DNA of 64,000 bases from Bradyrhizobium arachidis (GTDB taxonomy: Bacteria > Pseudomonadota > Alphaproteobacteria > Rhizobiales > Xanthobacteraceae), in NCBI RefSeq assembly GCF_024758505.1, contig NZ_CP077970.1, forward strand, positions 7,316,001 to 7,380,000. Direction: 5' to 3'. The position numbers and the translations under genes were made by a program. Under the pieces are notes generated by a model. That model made no database searches. It was not told the DNA's origin and saw only the letters and a program-made list of their open reading frames with translations. This document shows positions 7,466 through 15,829 of the stretch, piece after piece; the first letter of the stretch is position 1; each line of letters opens with the position of its first letter.

Positions 7466-8076
7466 AGTGCGGCCCTCACCTGCTCCGCATCGGCCATGGC
7501 GAAGAATTCGCCGGCCGACTCGACGCCGAACATCGGCTGGCCATCGACCATTCGCTCCTCGCCCATGTCAACAAGGTCATAATACAGCGCGCGTGTCACC
7601 TTGGCCCAGAGATCGGCGCGCACGTGCAGATAGGGCGTCAGTCCGCCGCCTTCGGCCTGCTCGAAGCGGAGCCGATGCGCGCTGTCGCACCTCACCCAAT
7701 CGTCGACATTGGTGCGAAAGCTCAGCACGCGCCGGTTGCCCTCGCCGTCCTTCTGCATCTCAACCGCCATAAACGGCGCGTCATCGACGCGGATACCGAC
7801 CTTCTCCACCGGCGTGACGAGGTAATGCTTGTCCCCTTCGCGCTTCAAAATGGTCGAGAACAGGCGGACCAGCGCCGGCCGGCCGATTGGCGTGCCCATG
7901 TAGAACCATGTACCATCGCCGGCGATTCGGATGTCGAGATCGCCGCAAAACGGCGGATTCCACAGATGCACCGGAGGCAGGCCTTTTTTGGCGCCGGTGG
8001 CATCTTCGACAGCTTGATTGGCGGCCGCAGTCAGCCCCTCAAGTCCCTGTCTGGTGCTCTGCCCTTGGTTCGCCAT
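7462..8076 (-). CDS. DUF1285 domain protein
   Basis: A 204-residue cytoplasmic protein of the DUF1285 family, recognised by HLWNPPFCGDLDIRIAGDGT, WFYMGTPIGRPALVRLFSTI and the FRTNVDDWVRCD segment. Structures of this family show two small beta domains, but the role is unknown. I chose the ATG at 8074-8076 (MANQGQ), which has CAGGG at a good distance; MTKSGQT at 8097 is an alternative. It is the first gene of the chain DUF1285 - CoA pyrophosphatase - DUF6111 - cca - TauE/SafE, in which nearly every junction overlaps by four bases. The 242-base gap to the divergent MoxR gene must hold both promoters; I see no clear operator in it. Confidence 0.85.
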   Translation of the reverse strand: MANQGQSTRQGLEGLTAAANQAVEDATGAKKGLPPVHLWNPPFCGDLDIRIAGDGTWFYMGTPIGRPALVRLFSTILKREGDKHYLVTPVEKVGIRVDDAPFMAVEMQKDGEGNRRVLSFRTNVDDWVRCDSAHRLRFEQAEGGGLTPYLHVRADLWAKVTRALYYDLVDMGEERMVDGQPMFGVESAGEFFAMADAEQVRAAL

Positions 8077-8318
8077 GGTTTGCCCTGACTTTGTCATTTG
8101 GCACGATTGGTGCAGGTCTACGTTGTCGGTTGGTGCGCGGTTCCACCCCGGAATCATCCGGTGTGCAAGGTCGCCACTTCGTGATGCCGTACATAGCCCG
8201 AAGCCGATAAGGTGGGGATAGCTTAATTCAACGAATACATGGCCTTCCTGCAAGTTTAGCATGGTGTCCATGACGTGACGACGCAACAGGCCGCGCGACG
8301 CGCCGAAGGAGCTGACGG

Positions 8319-9317
8319 ATGGCGGAAAGTGTCGAGAAACTCGAGGACGTGATCGTCCGATCGGCCGAGCAGGTGTCGGGCCAGATTCGCGCCGCGAAAG
8401 ACGCGATCGCGACCGTCATCTTCGGCCAGGACCGCGTGATCGAGAACACGCTGGTAACGATCCTCTCCGGCGGCCATGCGCTGCTGATCGGCGTGCCCGG
8501 CCTCGCCAAGACCAAGCTCGTCGAGACGCTCGGCGTCACGCTCGGTCTCGACGCCAAGCGCATCCAGTTCACGCCCGACCTGATGCCGTCGGACATTCTC
8601 GGCGCCGAAGTGCTCGACGAGAGCACCGCCGGCAAGCGCTCGTTCCGCTTCATCTCCGGTCCGGTGTTCGCGCAGCTCCTGATGGCTGACGAGATCAACC
8701 GCGCCAGCCCGCGTACGCAATCGGCGCTGCTGCAGGCGATGCAGGAGCAGCACATCACGGTCGCCGGCGCCCGCCACGATCTGCCAAAGCCGTTCCACGT
8801 GCTCGCGACGCAAAACCCGCTGGAGCAGGAAGGCACCTATCCGCTGCCCGAAGCGCAGCTCGATCGCTTCCTGATGGAGATCGACGTCGATTATCCCGAC
8901 CGCGACGCCGAACGCCGCATCCTGTTCGAGACCACCGGCGCCGACGAGACGCTGGCGAAGGGATCGATGACCGCGGACGCGCTGATCTCGGCGCAGCGCC
9001 TGGTCCGGCGCCTGCCGGTCGGCGATTCCGTCGTTGAAGCCATTCTGTCGCTGGTGCGCTCGGCGCGTCCCGGCCCCGACGCCGGTGAGACCGGCAAGCT
9101 GATCGCCTGGGGCCCCGGCCCGCGCGCCAGCCAGTCGCTGATGCTGGCGGTGCGCGCCCGCGCGCTGCTCGACGGACGGCTCGCGCCGTCGATCGATGAC
9201 GTGCTCGACCTCGCCGAGCCCGTGCTGAAGCACCGCATGGCACTGACCTTCTCTGCCCGCGCCGAAGGGCGCACGATCCCGGACGTGATCCGGCAATTGA
9301 AGACACGGATCGGTTGA
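8319..9317 (+). CDS. MoxR family AAA+ ATPase
   Basis: A 332-residue MoxR-type AAA+ ATPase with Walker A GVPGLAKTK (about residues 61-69), Walker B LLMADEINRA and the helix RTQSALLQAMQEQHITVAG. MoxR proteins act as chaperones that help mature or assemble protein complexes, usually with a DUF58/VWA partner encoded next door, as found here. GAAGGAG lies 7 bases upstream of the ATG. It is the first of four genes (to 15136) joined by overlaps or short gaps, so one operon is likely. The target of this set is unknown; cell envelope maintenance is a common proposal. Confidence 0.92.
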   Translation: MAESVEKLEDVIVRSAEQVSGQIRAAKDAIATVIFGQDRVIENTLVTILSGGHALLIGVPGLAKTKLVETLGVTLGLDAKRIQFTPDLMPSDILGAEVLDESTAGKRSFRFISGPVFAQLLMADEINRASPRTQSALLQAMQEQHITVAGARHDLPKPFHVLATQNPLEQEGTYPLPEAQLDRFLMEIDVDYPDRDAERRILFETTGADETLAKGSMTADALISAQRLVRRLPVGDSVVEAILSLVRSARPGPDAGETGKLIAWGPGPRASQSLMLAVRARALLDGRLAPSIDDVLDLAEPVLKHRMALTFSARAEGRTIPDVIRQLKTRIG

Positions 9318-10261
9318 TGGCCGCAGACAACGGGCCGATTGCCAGGGAGACCGTAGCGATCCGACGTGCCGATGGCGAAAGCCGTACGCTCGCCGCATCG
9401 TTGCCGCGCCTTGTGCTTGAAGCCCGCCGTATCGCCGCCAACGTCATCCACGGCCTGCACGGCCGCCGTCGCGCCGGCTCCGGCGAAAGCTTTTGGCAAT
9501 ACCGCCGCTTCGTCTCCGGCGAGCCGTCGCAAAATGTCGACTGGCGGCGCTCGGCGCGTGACGATCATCTCTATGTCCGCGAGCAGGAATGGGAGGCCGC
9601 CCACACGGTGTGGATCTGGCCGGACCGCTCGCCCTCGATGGCCTTCGCATCAAGGCAGGCGCGCGAGTCCAAGCTCGAGCACTCGCTGATCGTCGCCTTC
9701 GCACTGGCCGAGCTGCTCGTCGCCGGCGGCGAACGCGTCGGCATTCCCGGCCTGATGCCGCCGACCGCGAGCCGCAGCGTCATCGACAAGATGGCGCAGG
9801 CGATGCTGCATGACGACGCCGCGCGGTTGAGCCTGCCGCCCTCCTTCGTGCCGTCGTCACTCGCCGAGATCGTCGTGCTCGGCGACTTCTGGTCGCCGAT
9901 TGCGGAGATCAGGACGATGCTCGCAGGGCTCTCCGCCTCCGGCGCGCATGGCACGCTGGTGCAGATCGTCGATCCTGCGGAGGAGACGTTCCCCTATTCC
10001 GGGCGCATCGAATTCGTCGAGCCCGAGGGCTTTGGCGTGATCACCGCCGGCCGTGCCGAAAGCTGGGCCGCGGACTACACCACGCGCCTCGCGCTGCACC
10101 GCGACCAGATCCGCGACGAGACCAACAGACTGGACTGGCTGTTCACGACCCATTCGACCGATCGCTCCGCCGCCGAGTTGTTGCTGTTCCTGCACGCCGG
10201 CATGACTGCGAGCAAGCTCGGGGTTCGCAGCTCGACCATCAAAGCGGGGCCTGCCGCATGA
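9317..10261 (+). CDS. DUF58 domain protein
   Basis: A 314-residue cytoplasmic protein of the DUF58 family. The typical region is RRFVSGEPSQNVDWRRSARD followed by LYVREQEWEA (about residues 65-100), then a VWA-like fold with DRSPSM, where D-x-S-x-S suggests a metal-ion adhesion site. The ATG at 9317-9319 shares one base with the stop of the MoxR gene; a TTG at 9314 directly before it is also possible. DUF58 proteins pair with MoxR ATPases, probably as substrate or adaptor. The stop overlaps the next start by four bases. Confidence 0.9.
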   Translation: MAADNGPIARETVAIRRADGESRTLAASLPRLVLEARRIAANVIHGLHGRRRAGSGESFWQYRRFVSGEPSQNVDWRRSARDDHLYVREQEWEAAHTVWIWPDRSPSMAFASRQARESKLEHSLIVAFALAELLVAGGERVGIPGLMPPTASRSVIDKMAQAMLHDDAARLSLPPSFVPSSLAEIVVLGDFWSPIAEIRTMLAGLSASGAHGTLVQIVDPAEETFPYSGRIEFVEPEGFGVITAGRAESWAADYTTRLALHRDQIRDETNRLDWLFTTHSTDRSAAELLLFLHAGMTASKLGVRSSTIKAGPAA

Positions 10262-13065
10262 TGGGCCTGCCACTCGCTTTCACCGAACCGCTGCTCCTGA
10301 TCGGGCTCGTCAGCCTGCCGGCGCTGTGGTGGCTGCTCCGCGTGATGCCGCCGCGACCGCGCCGCATCGAGTTTCCGCCGACCCGTCTGCTGTTCGACAT
10401 CGCGCCCAAGGAAGAAACGCCCTCGCGGACACCATGGTGGCTGACGGCGCTGCGCCTGCTCGCCGCGGCGCTGGTGATCTTCGCGGCCGCGGGCCCGATC
10501 TGGAATCCGCAGACCGGCATCGCCGGCAGCAAGGCGCCGCTGCTGATCATGTTCGACGACGGCTGGAGCGCCGCCGCCAACTGGGACACCAGGATCAAGG
10601 CGGCCGACGAGCTGATCGCCAACGCCGACAATGATCGCCGCGCGATCGCGCTGGTGCCGCTGTCGGAGCCGAACCGCGACATCACGCTGATGCCGGCGGG
10701 CGCCGCGCGCGTTGCGTTGCGGCAGATCACGCCAAAGGCCTATTCGGTCGATCGCGTTGAAACTCTCACCACGATCGACCGTTTCCTGAAGGCAACCGGC
10801 GATTGCGAGATCGCCTGGCTGTCTGACGGTGTCGATACCGGCCGCGGCGATGAATTCGTGCAGGGTCTGGGCAAGACGATCGGAGACCGCAGCTTGACCG
10901 TGTTCGAAGGCGGCACGTCGTCCCCGCTCGCTTTGGTCGCAGCCGAGAACGCCGCCGCGCGGATGACGGTGAAGGTGCTGCGCACCGGCAGCGGCATCAC
11001 CGCCGGCACCGTGCGCGCGCTGGACCAGAAAAGTTCGCCGATCGGCGAAGCGCGTTACGCCTTCGGCCCGCAGGACAAGGACACCGAGGCGGCCTTCGAC
11101 CTTCCGGTCGAGCTGCGCAACGACATCACCCGGCTCGAGATCGCAGGCGAACGTTCCGCCGGCGCCGTGCAACTGCTGGACAAGCGCTGGCGGCGCCGCG
11201 CGATCGGCATCGTCTCCGGCGCGACCAGCGAGACCGCGCAGCCGCTGCTTGCCCCGACCTTCTACCTCACCCGCGCGCTGGCGCCGTTCGCCGACGTCCG
11301 GCTCGCGGACAAGGGCTCCCCGCAGCAGGGCATCACGCAATTCCTCGACCAGAAGCTGCCGATGATCATCCTCGCCGATGTCGGCACCGTCGCGCCGGAA
11401 GTTCGCGACCGGCTCAATGCCTGGGTCGACCAGGGCGGCGTGCTGGTGCGCTTTGCCGGTCCCCGGCTTGCGCAGGCCGAAGACGATCTCGTGCCGGTCA
11501 AGCTGCGCAAGGGCGGCCGCACGCTCGGCGGCAGCCTGACCTGGGAGAAGCCGCAGCATCTGGCAAACTTCACGGCCGACGGTCCGTTCGCCGGCGTTCC
11601 CGTGCCGAAGGATGTCACCGTGAGCCGGCAGGTGCTGGCCGAGCCCAACGCAGCGCTGGCGGCCAAGAGCTGGGCATCGCTGGAGGACGGCACGCCGCTC
11701 GTAACCGGCGAGCATCGCGGCAAGGGGCTGGTAAGCCTGTTTCACGTCAGCGCCGATATGCGCTGGTCGGACCTGCCGATGTCCGGCACCTTCGTCGAAA
11801 TGCTGAGGCGGATTGTCGATATGTCCGGTTACACCTCCAAGCCGGGCGCGGGCGTCGCCGGCGAGGCCAGCGCCGAGACGGTCGCGCCGCTGCACATCCT
11901 CGACGGCTTTGGCGCCTTCGGTCCGCCGCCGGCGACCGCCAAGCCCGTGAGCGCCGACTATCGCGACCGCGCCACGCCCGATCACCCGCCCGGCTTCTAC
12001 GGCCCGGCTGAGGGACCGCTGGCGGTGAATGCGCTCGCTGCTGCCGACCGCATCGCGCCGCTCAACACCGCGAGCCTGCGCGCGCGGCACGCGACCTATA
12101 CCAATGCCGAGCCGCGCGACCTGCGCGGCTGGCTGCTGTCGACCTCGCTCATCCTGTTCCTGATCGACGCGATCATCGTCGCGCTGCTCGGCGGTGGGCT
12201 CGCGGCGCTGATCCGCCGCCGTGCCGCGCCCGCGGTGCTCGCGATCGGGCTTGCGCTCGCCGCAACCTTCTCGCCGTCGCCCTCGCGCGCCGACGCCGCT
12301 TCCGACGATTTTGCGATGAAGGCCGTGTCGCAGACCCGCCTCGCCTATGTCGTGACCGGCAATGCCGACGTCGATTCGATCGTGAAAGCCGGCATGGCCG
12401 GCCTCACGCTGTTCTTGGCGCAGCGCACCGCGCTCGAGGCCGGCGATCCCGTCGGCGTCGATCCCGCGCGCGACGAGCTCGCCTTCTTCCCGCTGATCTA
12501 CTGGCCGATCGTGCCGGGCGCGCCGAAACCGCCGCAGGACGCCATCAACAAGATCGACGCCTACATGAAGCAGGGCGGCACCGTGATCTTCGACACCCGC
12601 GACGCGATCGAGGCGCCGCCCGGCGAGAATGGCGCATCGCAGACGCCGGCCATGCAGACGCTGCGCGAGATCCTGTCCTCGCTCGACGTGCCGGAACTGG
12701 AGCCGGTGCCGCGCGAGCACGTGCTGACCAAGACGTTCTACCTGCTGCGCGACTTCCCCGGCCGCTTCAGCTCCGGCCAGACCTGGGTCGAGACCCTGCC
12801 GCGCGAGGATGACGACGAGAGCGCGCAGCGCCCGGCGCGCGGCGGCGACGGCGTGTCACCGATCATCATCACCTCCAACGACCTCGCCGGCGCCTGGGCG
12901 ATCCGTCCCGACGGCCAGCCGATGCTGCCGCTCACGCCGGGCGAGCCGCGCCAGCGCGAGTTCGCGTTCCGTGCCGGCGTCAACATCGTGATGTACACGC
13001 TGACCGGCAATTACAAGGCGGACCAGGTGCACGCACCGGCGCTGATCGAGCGGTTGGGGCAATAG
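10258..13065 (+). CDS. BatA / DUF4159 membrane protein
   Basis: A 935-residue inner membrane protein. Residues 1-85 form the BatA-type double-helix anchor (LAFTEPLLLIGLVSLPALWW, then PTRLLFDIAPKEE and a second helix). The middle is a VWA-like/glutamine amidotransferase-like periplasmic part (for example RDRLNAWVDQGGVLVRFAG). A further membrane helix is at about 625-650, and the last 250 residues are DUF4159 (RLAYVVTGNADVDSIVKAGM, FFPLIYWPI, IDAYMKQGGTVIFDTRD). The order MoxR - DUF58 - BatA/DUF4159 is a known arrangement in Alphaproteobacteria, interpreted as an envelope quality-control system. Its start lies inside the DUF58 stop codon. Confidence 0.9.
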   Translation: MMGLPLAFTEPLLLIGLVSLPALWWLLRVMPPRPRRIEFPPTRLLFDIAPKEETPSRTPWWLTALRLLAAALVIFAAAGPIWNPQTGIAGSKAPLLIMFDDGWSAAANWDTRIKAADELIANADNDRRAIALVPLSEPNRDITLMPAGAARVALRQITPKAYSVDRVETLTTIDRFLKATGDCEIAWLSDGVDTGRGDEFVQGLGKTIGDRSLTVFEGGTSSPLALVAAENAAARMTVKVLRTGSGITAGTVRALDQKSSPIGEARYAFGPQDKDTEAAFDLPVELRNDITRLEIAGERSAGAVQLLDKRWRRRAIGIVSGATSETAQPLLAPTFYLTRALAPFADVRLADKGSPQQGITQFLDQKLPMIILADVGTVAPEVRDRLNAWVDQGGVLVRFAGPRLAQAEDDLVPVKLRKGGRTLGGSLTWEKPQHLANFTADGPFAGVPVPKDVTVSRQVLAEPNAALAAKSWASLEDGTPLVTGEHRGKGLVSLFHVSADMRWSDLPMSGTFVEMLRRIVDMSGYTSKPGAGVAGEASAETVAPLHILDGFGAFGPPPATAKPVSADYRDRATPDHPPGFYGPAEGPLAVNALAAADRIAPLNTASLRARHATYTNAEPRDLRGWLLSTSLILFLIDAIIVALLGGGLAALIRRRAAPAVLAIGLALAATFSPSPSRADAASDDFAMKAVSQTRLAYVVTGNADVDSIVKAGMAGLTLFLAQRTALEAGDPVGVDPARDELAFFPLIYWPIVPGAPKPPQDAINKIDAYMKQGGTVIFDTRDAIEAPPGENGASQTPAMQTLREILSSLDVPELEPVPREHVLTKTFYLLRDFPGRFSSGQTWVETLPREDDDESAQRPARGGDGVSPIIITSNDLAGAWAIRPDGQPMLPLTPGEPRQREFAFRAGVNIVMYTLTGNYKADQVHAPALIERLGQ

Positions 13066-13072
13066 GAGCGAT

Positions 13073-15136
13073 ATGAACTACGGCATCGCGTTCACGCCGC
13101 TTGTCCCCTCGATCGTGCTGTGGATCGGGCTCGGCGCGATCATCGTCATGGCGGTCATCCTGCTGCTCGCCCGCGCACGCGGCGCAGCCGTCCGCGTCGT
13201 CGCGCTGGCGCTGATCCTGCTCGCGCTCGCCAATCCGTCCTTCACCCGCGAGGACCGCGATCCCCTCACCTCGGTCGCCGCTGTTGTCGTCGACAAGAGC
13301 CCGAGCCAGAACTTTGGCAACCGCAATCGCGAGGCCGCGCAGGCACAGGAAGCGCTGGTCGACAGCCTGAAGAAGATCAAGGGCCTCGAGGTGCGGGTCG
13401 TCGACGCCGGTCAGGCCGACGGCGAGACCGACGGCACAAAGCTGTTCGGCGCGCTCGCCTCCGCACTGTCCGACGTCCCGGTCGATCGCGTCGCCGGCGC
13501 GTTCCTGATCACCGACGGCCGGGTGCACGACATTCCCGCGAGCACCGCCGCAGTCGGTTTCCAGGCGCCGGTGCATGCGCTGATCACCGGGCAGAAGAAC
13601 GAGCGCGACCGCCGCATCGCGATCACCGCCGCGCCGCGCTTCGGCATCGTCGGCCAGAACCAGACCATCACTTATCGCCTCGACGATCAGGGTGTGACCG
13701 GCGAGCGCGCCAAGGTCACGATCCGCAGGGACGGCGAGGTCATCAGCGAACGCAACATGTCGAGCGGCCAGACCTCCAGCGTCGAGGTCGACATCAAGCA
13801 TGCCGGCCCCAACATCGTCGAGATCGAGGCCTCGCCGCTCGAGAGGGAGCTGACGCCGGTGAACAACCGCGCCGTCGTCGCCATCGACGGCGTGCGCGAC
13901 AAGCTGCGCGTGCTGCTGGTCTCCGGCGAGCCGCATTCCGGCGAGCGCACCTGGCGCAATTTGCTGAAATCCGACGCCAGCGTCGATCTCGTGCACTTCA
14001 CCATTCTGCGTCCGCCGGAGAAGCAGGACGGCACGCCGATCAACGAATTGTCGCTGATCGCGTTTCCGACCCGCGAGCTGTTCCAGCAGAAGATCAACGA
14101 ATTCCAGTTGATCATCTTCGACCGCTACGCCCGCCAGGGCGTGCTGCCGATCGCCTATTTCGACAACATCGCGCGCTATGTGCGTTCGGGCGGCGCGGTG
14201 CTGGTCTCGGCCGGCCCCGACTACGCGTCGAACACCAGCATCTGGCGTACGCCGCTGGATTCGGTGCTGCCGGCCGAGCCGGTCGGCGTGACCGAAAAGC
14301 CGTTCTATGCGCATCTGTCCGACACCGGCAAACGCCATCCCGTCACGCGCGGGCTGGAAGGCTCAGGCAGCGAGCCGCCGCGCTGGAGCCGCTTCTTCCG
14401 CACCGTCGATACGCGTAACGCCACCGGTACCCCCGTCATGACCGGCGCCGACAACAAGCCGCTGCTGTTCCTGTCGCGCTTCGGCGAGGGGCGCGTCGCG
14501 CTGCTGCTTTCCGACCACATCTGGCTGTGGGCGCGCGGCTATGAAGGCGGTGGCCCGCATCTCGATCTGCTGCGGCGGATGTCGCACTGGCTGATGAAGC
14601 AGCCTGATCTGGACGAGGAAGCGCTGCGCTTGCAGGTGCAGGGTAAGGACATCGTGGTGGTGCGCCAGACCATGTCGGACAGCGTGCAGCCGGTGTCGGT
14701 GACTTCGCCGTCCGGCGTGACGCATGATTTGACACTGAACGCGGGCGAGCCCGGCGAGTGGCGCGCGAGCCTGCCTGCGAACGAACTCGGCCTGTGGCAG
14801 GCGACCGACGGCACGCTGAAGGCGCTCATCAATGTCGGCCCGACCAATCCGAAGGAGTTTTCGGAGGTCACCTCCACCGCCGAGACCTTGAGGCCGCTGA
14901 CGCAGGCAACCGGCGGCGACGCCGTGCGGGTGGTGGACGGAGCGAGCGTCGACCTGCCGCGCATCGTGCCGGTGCGCTCCTCCAGCGTCTTCCATGGCGA
15001 CGGCTGGATGGGCGTGAGGCTGCGCGACGCCAGCGTGGTGAAGGGCGTCGGCGTACTGCCGATCTTCGCCGGCCTGATCGGGCTATTGCTGCTGCTCGGT
15101 GCATTCGCCGCGACCTGGATGCGCGAGGGGCGCTAA
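13073..15136 (+). CDS. Large membrane protein with VWA/GATase-like periplasmic domain
   Basis: A 687-residue protein with two helices near the N-terminus (about residues 8-30 and 36-50) and one at the C-terminus (about 660-682). Between them is a periplasmic region with a VWA-like start (VAAVVVDKSPSQNFGNRNRE) and a glutamine amidotransferase-like segment (QLIIFDRYARQGVLPIAYFD, GGAVLVSAGPDY). It has no complete amidotransferase triad that I can see, so it is probably a non-enzymatic scaffold. It lies 7 bases after the DUF4159 gene with TAGGAG before the ATG, and ends the operon at a hairpin that includes its stop codon. Confidence 0.85.
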   Translation: MNYGIAFTPLVPSIVLWIGLGAIIVMAVILLLARARGAAVRVVALALILLALANPSFTREDRDPLTSVAAVVVDKSPSQNFGNRNREAAQAQEALVDSLKKIKGLEVRVVDAGQADGETDGTKLFGALASALSDVPVDRVAGAFLITDGRVHDIPASTAAVGFQAPVHALITGQKNERDRRIAITAAPRFGIVGQNQTITYRLDDQGVTGERAKVTIRRDGEVISERNMSSGQTSSVEVDIKHAGPNIVEIEASPLERELTPVNNRAVVAIDGVRDKLRVLLVSGEPHSGERTWRNLLKSDASVDLVHFTILRPPEKQDGTPINELSLIAFPTRELFQQKINEFQLIIFDRYARQGVLPIAYFDNIARYVRSGGAVLVSAGPDYASNTSIWRTPLDSVLPAEPVGVTEKPFYAHLSDTGKRHPVTRGLEGSGSEPPRWSRFFRTVDTRNATGTPVMTGADNKPLLFLSRFGEGRVALLLSDHIWLWARGYEGGGPHLDLLRRMSHWLMKQPDLDEEALRLQVQGKDIVVVRQTMSDSVQPVSVTSPSGVTHDLTLNAGEPGEWRASLPANELGLWQATDGTLKALINVGPTNPKEFSEVTSTAETLRPLTQATGGDAVRVVDGASVDLPRIVPVRSSSVFHGDGWMGVRLRDASVVKGVGVLPIFAGLIGLLLLLGAFAATWMREGR

Positions 15137-15147
15137 GCTCGCGCCCC
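15127..15147 (+). terminator. Hairpin spanning the stop codon at the end of the MoxR operon
   Basis: GGGGCGC (15127-15133) pairs with GCGCCCC (15141-15147); the TAA stop lies in the 7-base loop. There is a short GTT but no T-run after it. It separates the operon from the zinc-type promoter at 15222. Confidence 0.5.
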
Positions 15148-15221
15148 GTTGCACGAACAACACATCCGTCACTGACCTCGGTTTGTCCGCCGCGCCGCGG
15201 TTGACACCGCTGCGACCTTCC

Positions 15222-15240
15222 GATGTTATAATGTAACATC
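15222..15240. promoter_or_regulatory. Zur-box-like palindrome overlapping a -10 hexamer
   Basis: GATGTTA (15222-15228) and TAACATC (15234-15240) are perfect 7-bp arms around TAATG. The 19-bp site differs by one base from a full palindrome of the alphaproteobacterial Zur type, whose core I recall as TGTTATA-n-TATAACA. A consensus TATAAT (15227-15232) lies within it, and TTGACA (15201-15206) is 20 bases upstream, so a bound repressor would cover the -10 element. It sits 49 bases before the DUF2946 start and upstream of a ZnuD-like receptor, which fits zinc control. The Zur assignment is inference. Confidence 0.75.
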
Positions 15241-15288
15241 GCGTGGGCCGGGGAATTGGGCCCCCGTGATGCTGGGGTGCGTTTCCGC

Positions 15289-15684
15289 ATGAAGTGGTTC
15301 AGGTCGAACATCCGGCACGGTGCCCGGCTCGCGCTTTTCGCGCTGCTGGTGCAGTTCGCGCTGTCTTTCGGTCACAGCCACTCGTTCGCGCAGGCCGCAC
15401 CGCTGCTACAATCCTGGCAGCAGATCGACGGTAGCGTCGCGACAGCTGACGGTGTCGCGGTCCAGAAGCAATCGCCGGCCGTTCCCGACCAAGACCAGTC
15501 CGGTGACGACTATTGCGCGATCTGCGCCGTCGTCTCGATGGCGAGCACGATTGTGTTCGCGACGCCGCCTGTCCTGCTGCTGCCTCAGGCCGTCGAATTT
15601 CTCTACCTCACCACCGACGCCGAATTCGCGCATCTGAAGTCGGCCGGCGCGTCGTTCCAGCCGCGCGCCCCTCCCCTGTCCTGA
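15289..15684 (+). CDS. DUF2946 small exported protein, probable zinc-regulated
   Basis: A 131-residue protein of the DUF2946 family. A hydrophobic N-terminal segment (residues 10-27, LALFALLVQFALSF) acts as signal or anchor and is followed at once by a GHSHSF histidine cluster. A C-x-x-C pair occurs in DYCAICAVVSMA, and a second hydrophobic stretch follows (about 88-105). The His cluster and the two cysteines would suit a periplasmic metal-binding helper. DUF2946 genes are often near genes for metal transport. The ATG at 15289 is the one nearest the palindrome that keeps the signal peptide; a longer frame from 15256 is open. The gene precedes the receptor gene by 145 bases on the same strand. 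Confidence 0.8.
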   Translation: MKWFRSNIRHGARLALFALLVQFALSFGHSHSFAQAAPLLQSWQQIDGSVATADGVAVQKQSPAVPDQDQSGDDYCAICAVVSMASTIVFATPPVLLLPQAVEFLYLTTDAEFAHLKSAGASFQPRAPPLS

Positions 15685-15829
15685 CCTCCAACGCTTGATC
15701 ACACCCGGTCCGTCCTGCGTTCGCGCTGGAGCGTCCGGGAGCAGTTGAAGTCGAATTCCGTCGCACCGCGACGGCAGGTCGCCAACCAACAAATCCAACT
15801 TTGGTCGGCGCCTGACTGGAATCAGGACA

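Noticed and set aside
10075..12720. 881-residue open frame opposite the DUF58 and BatA/DUF4159 genes
   Set aside because: The plus-strand genes are clear families; the antisense frame is very rich in Arg, Gly and Ala with no recognisable domain, a by-product of high GC content.
15685..15829. Riboswitch (for example cobalamin) between DUF2946 and the TonB receptor
   Set aside because: No B12-box-like conserved block and only 145 bases; the Zur-type palindrome upstream explains control better.
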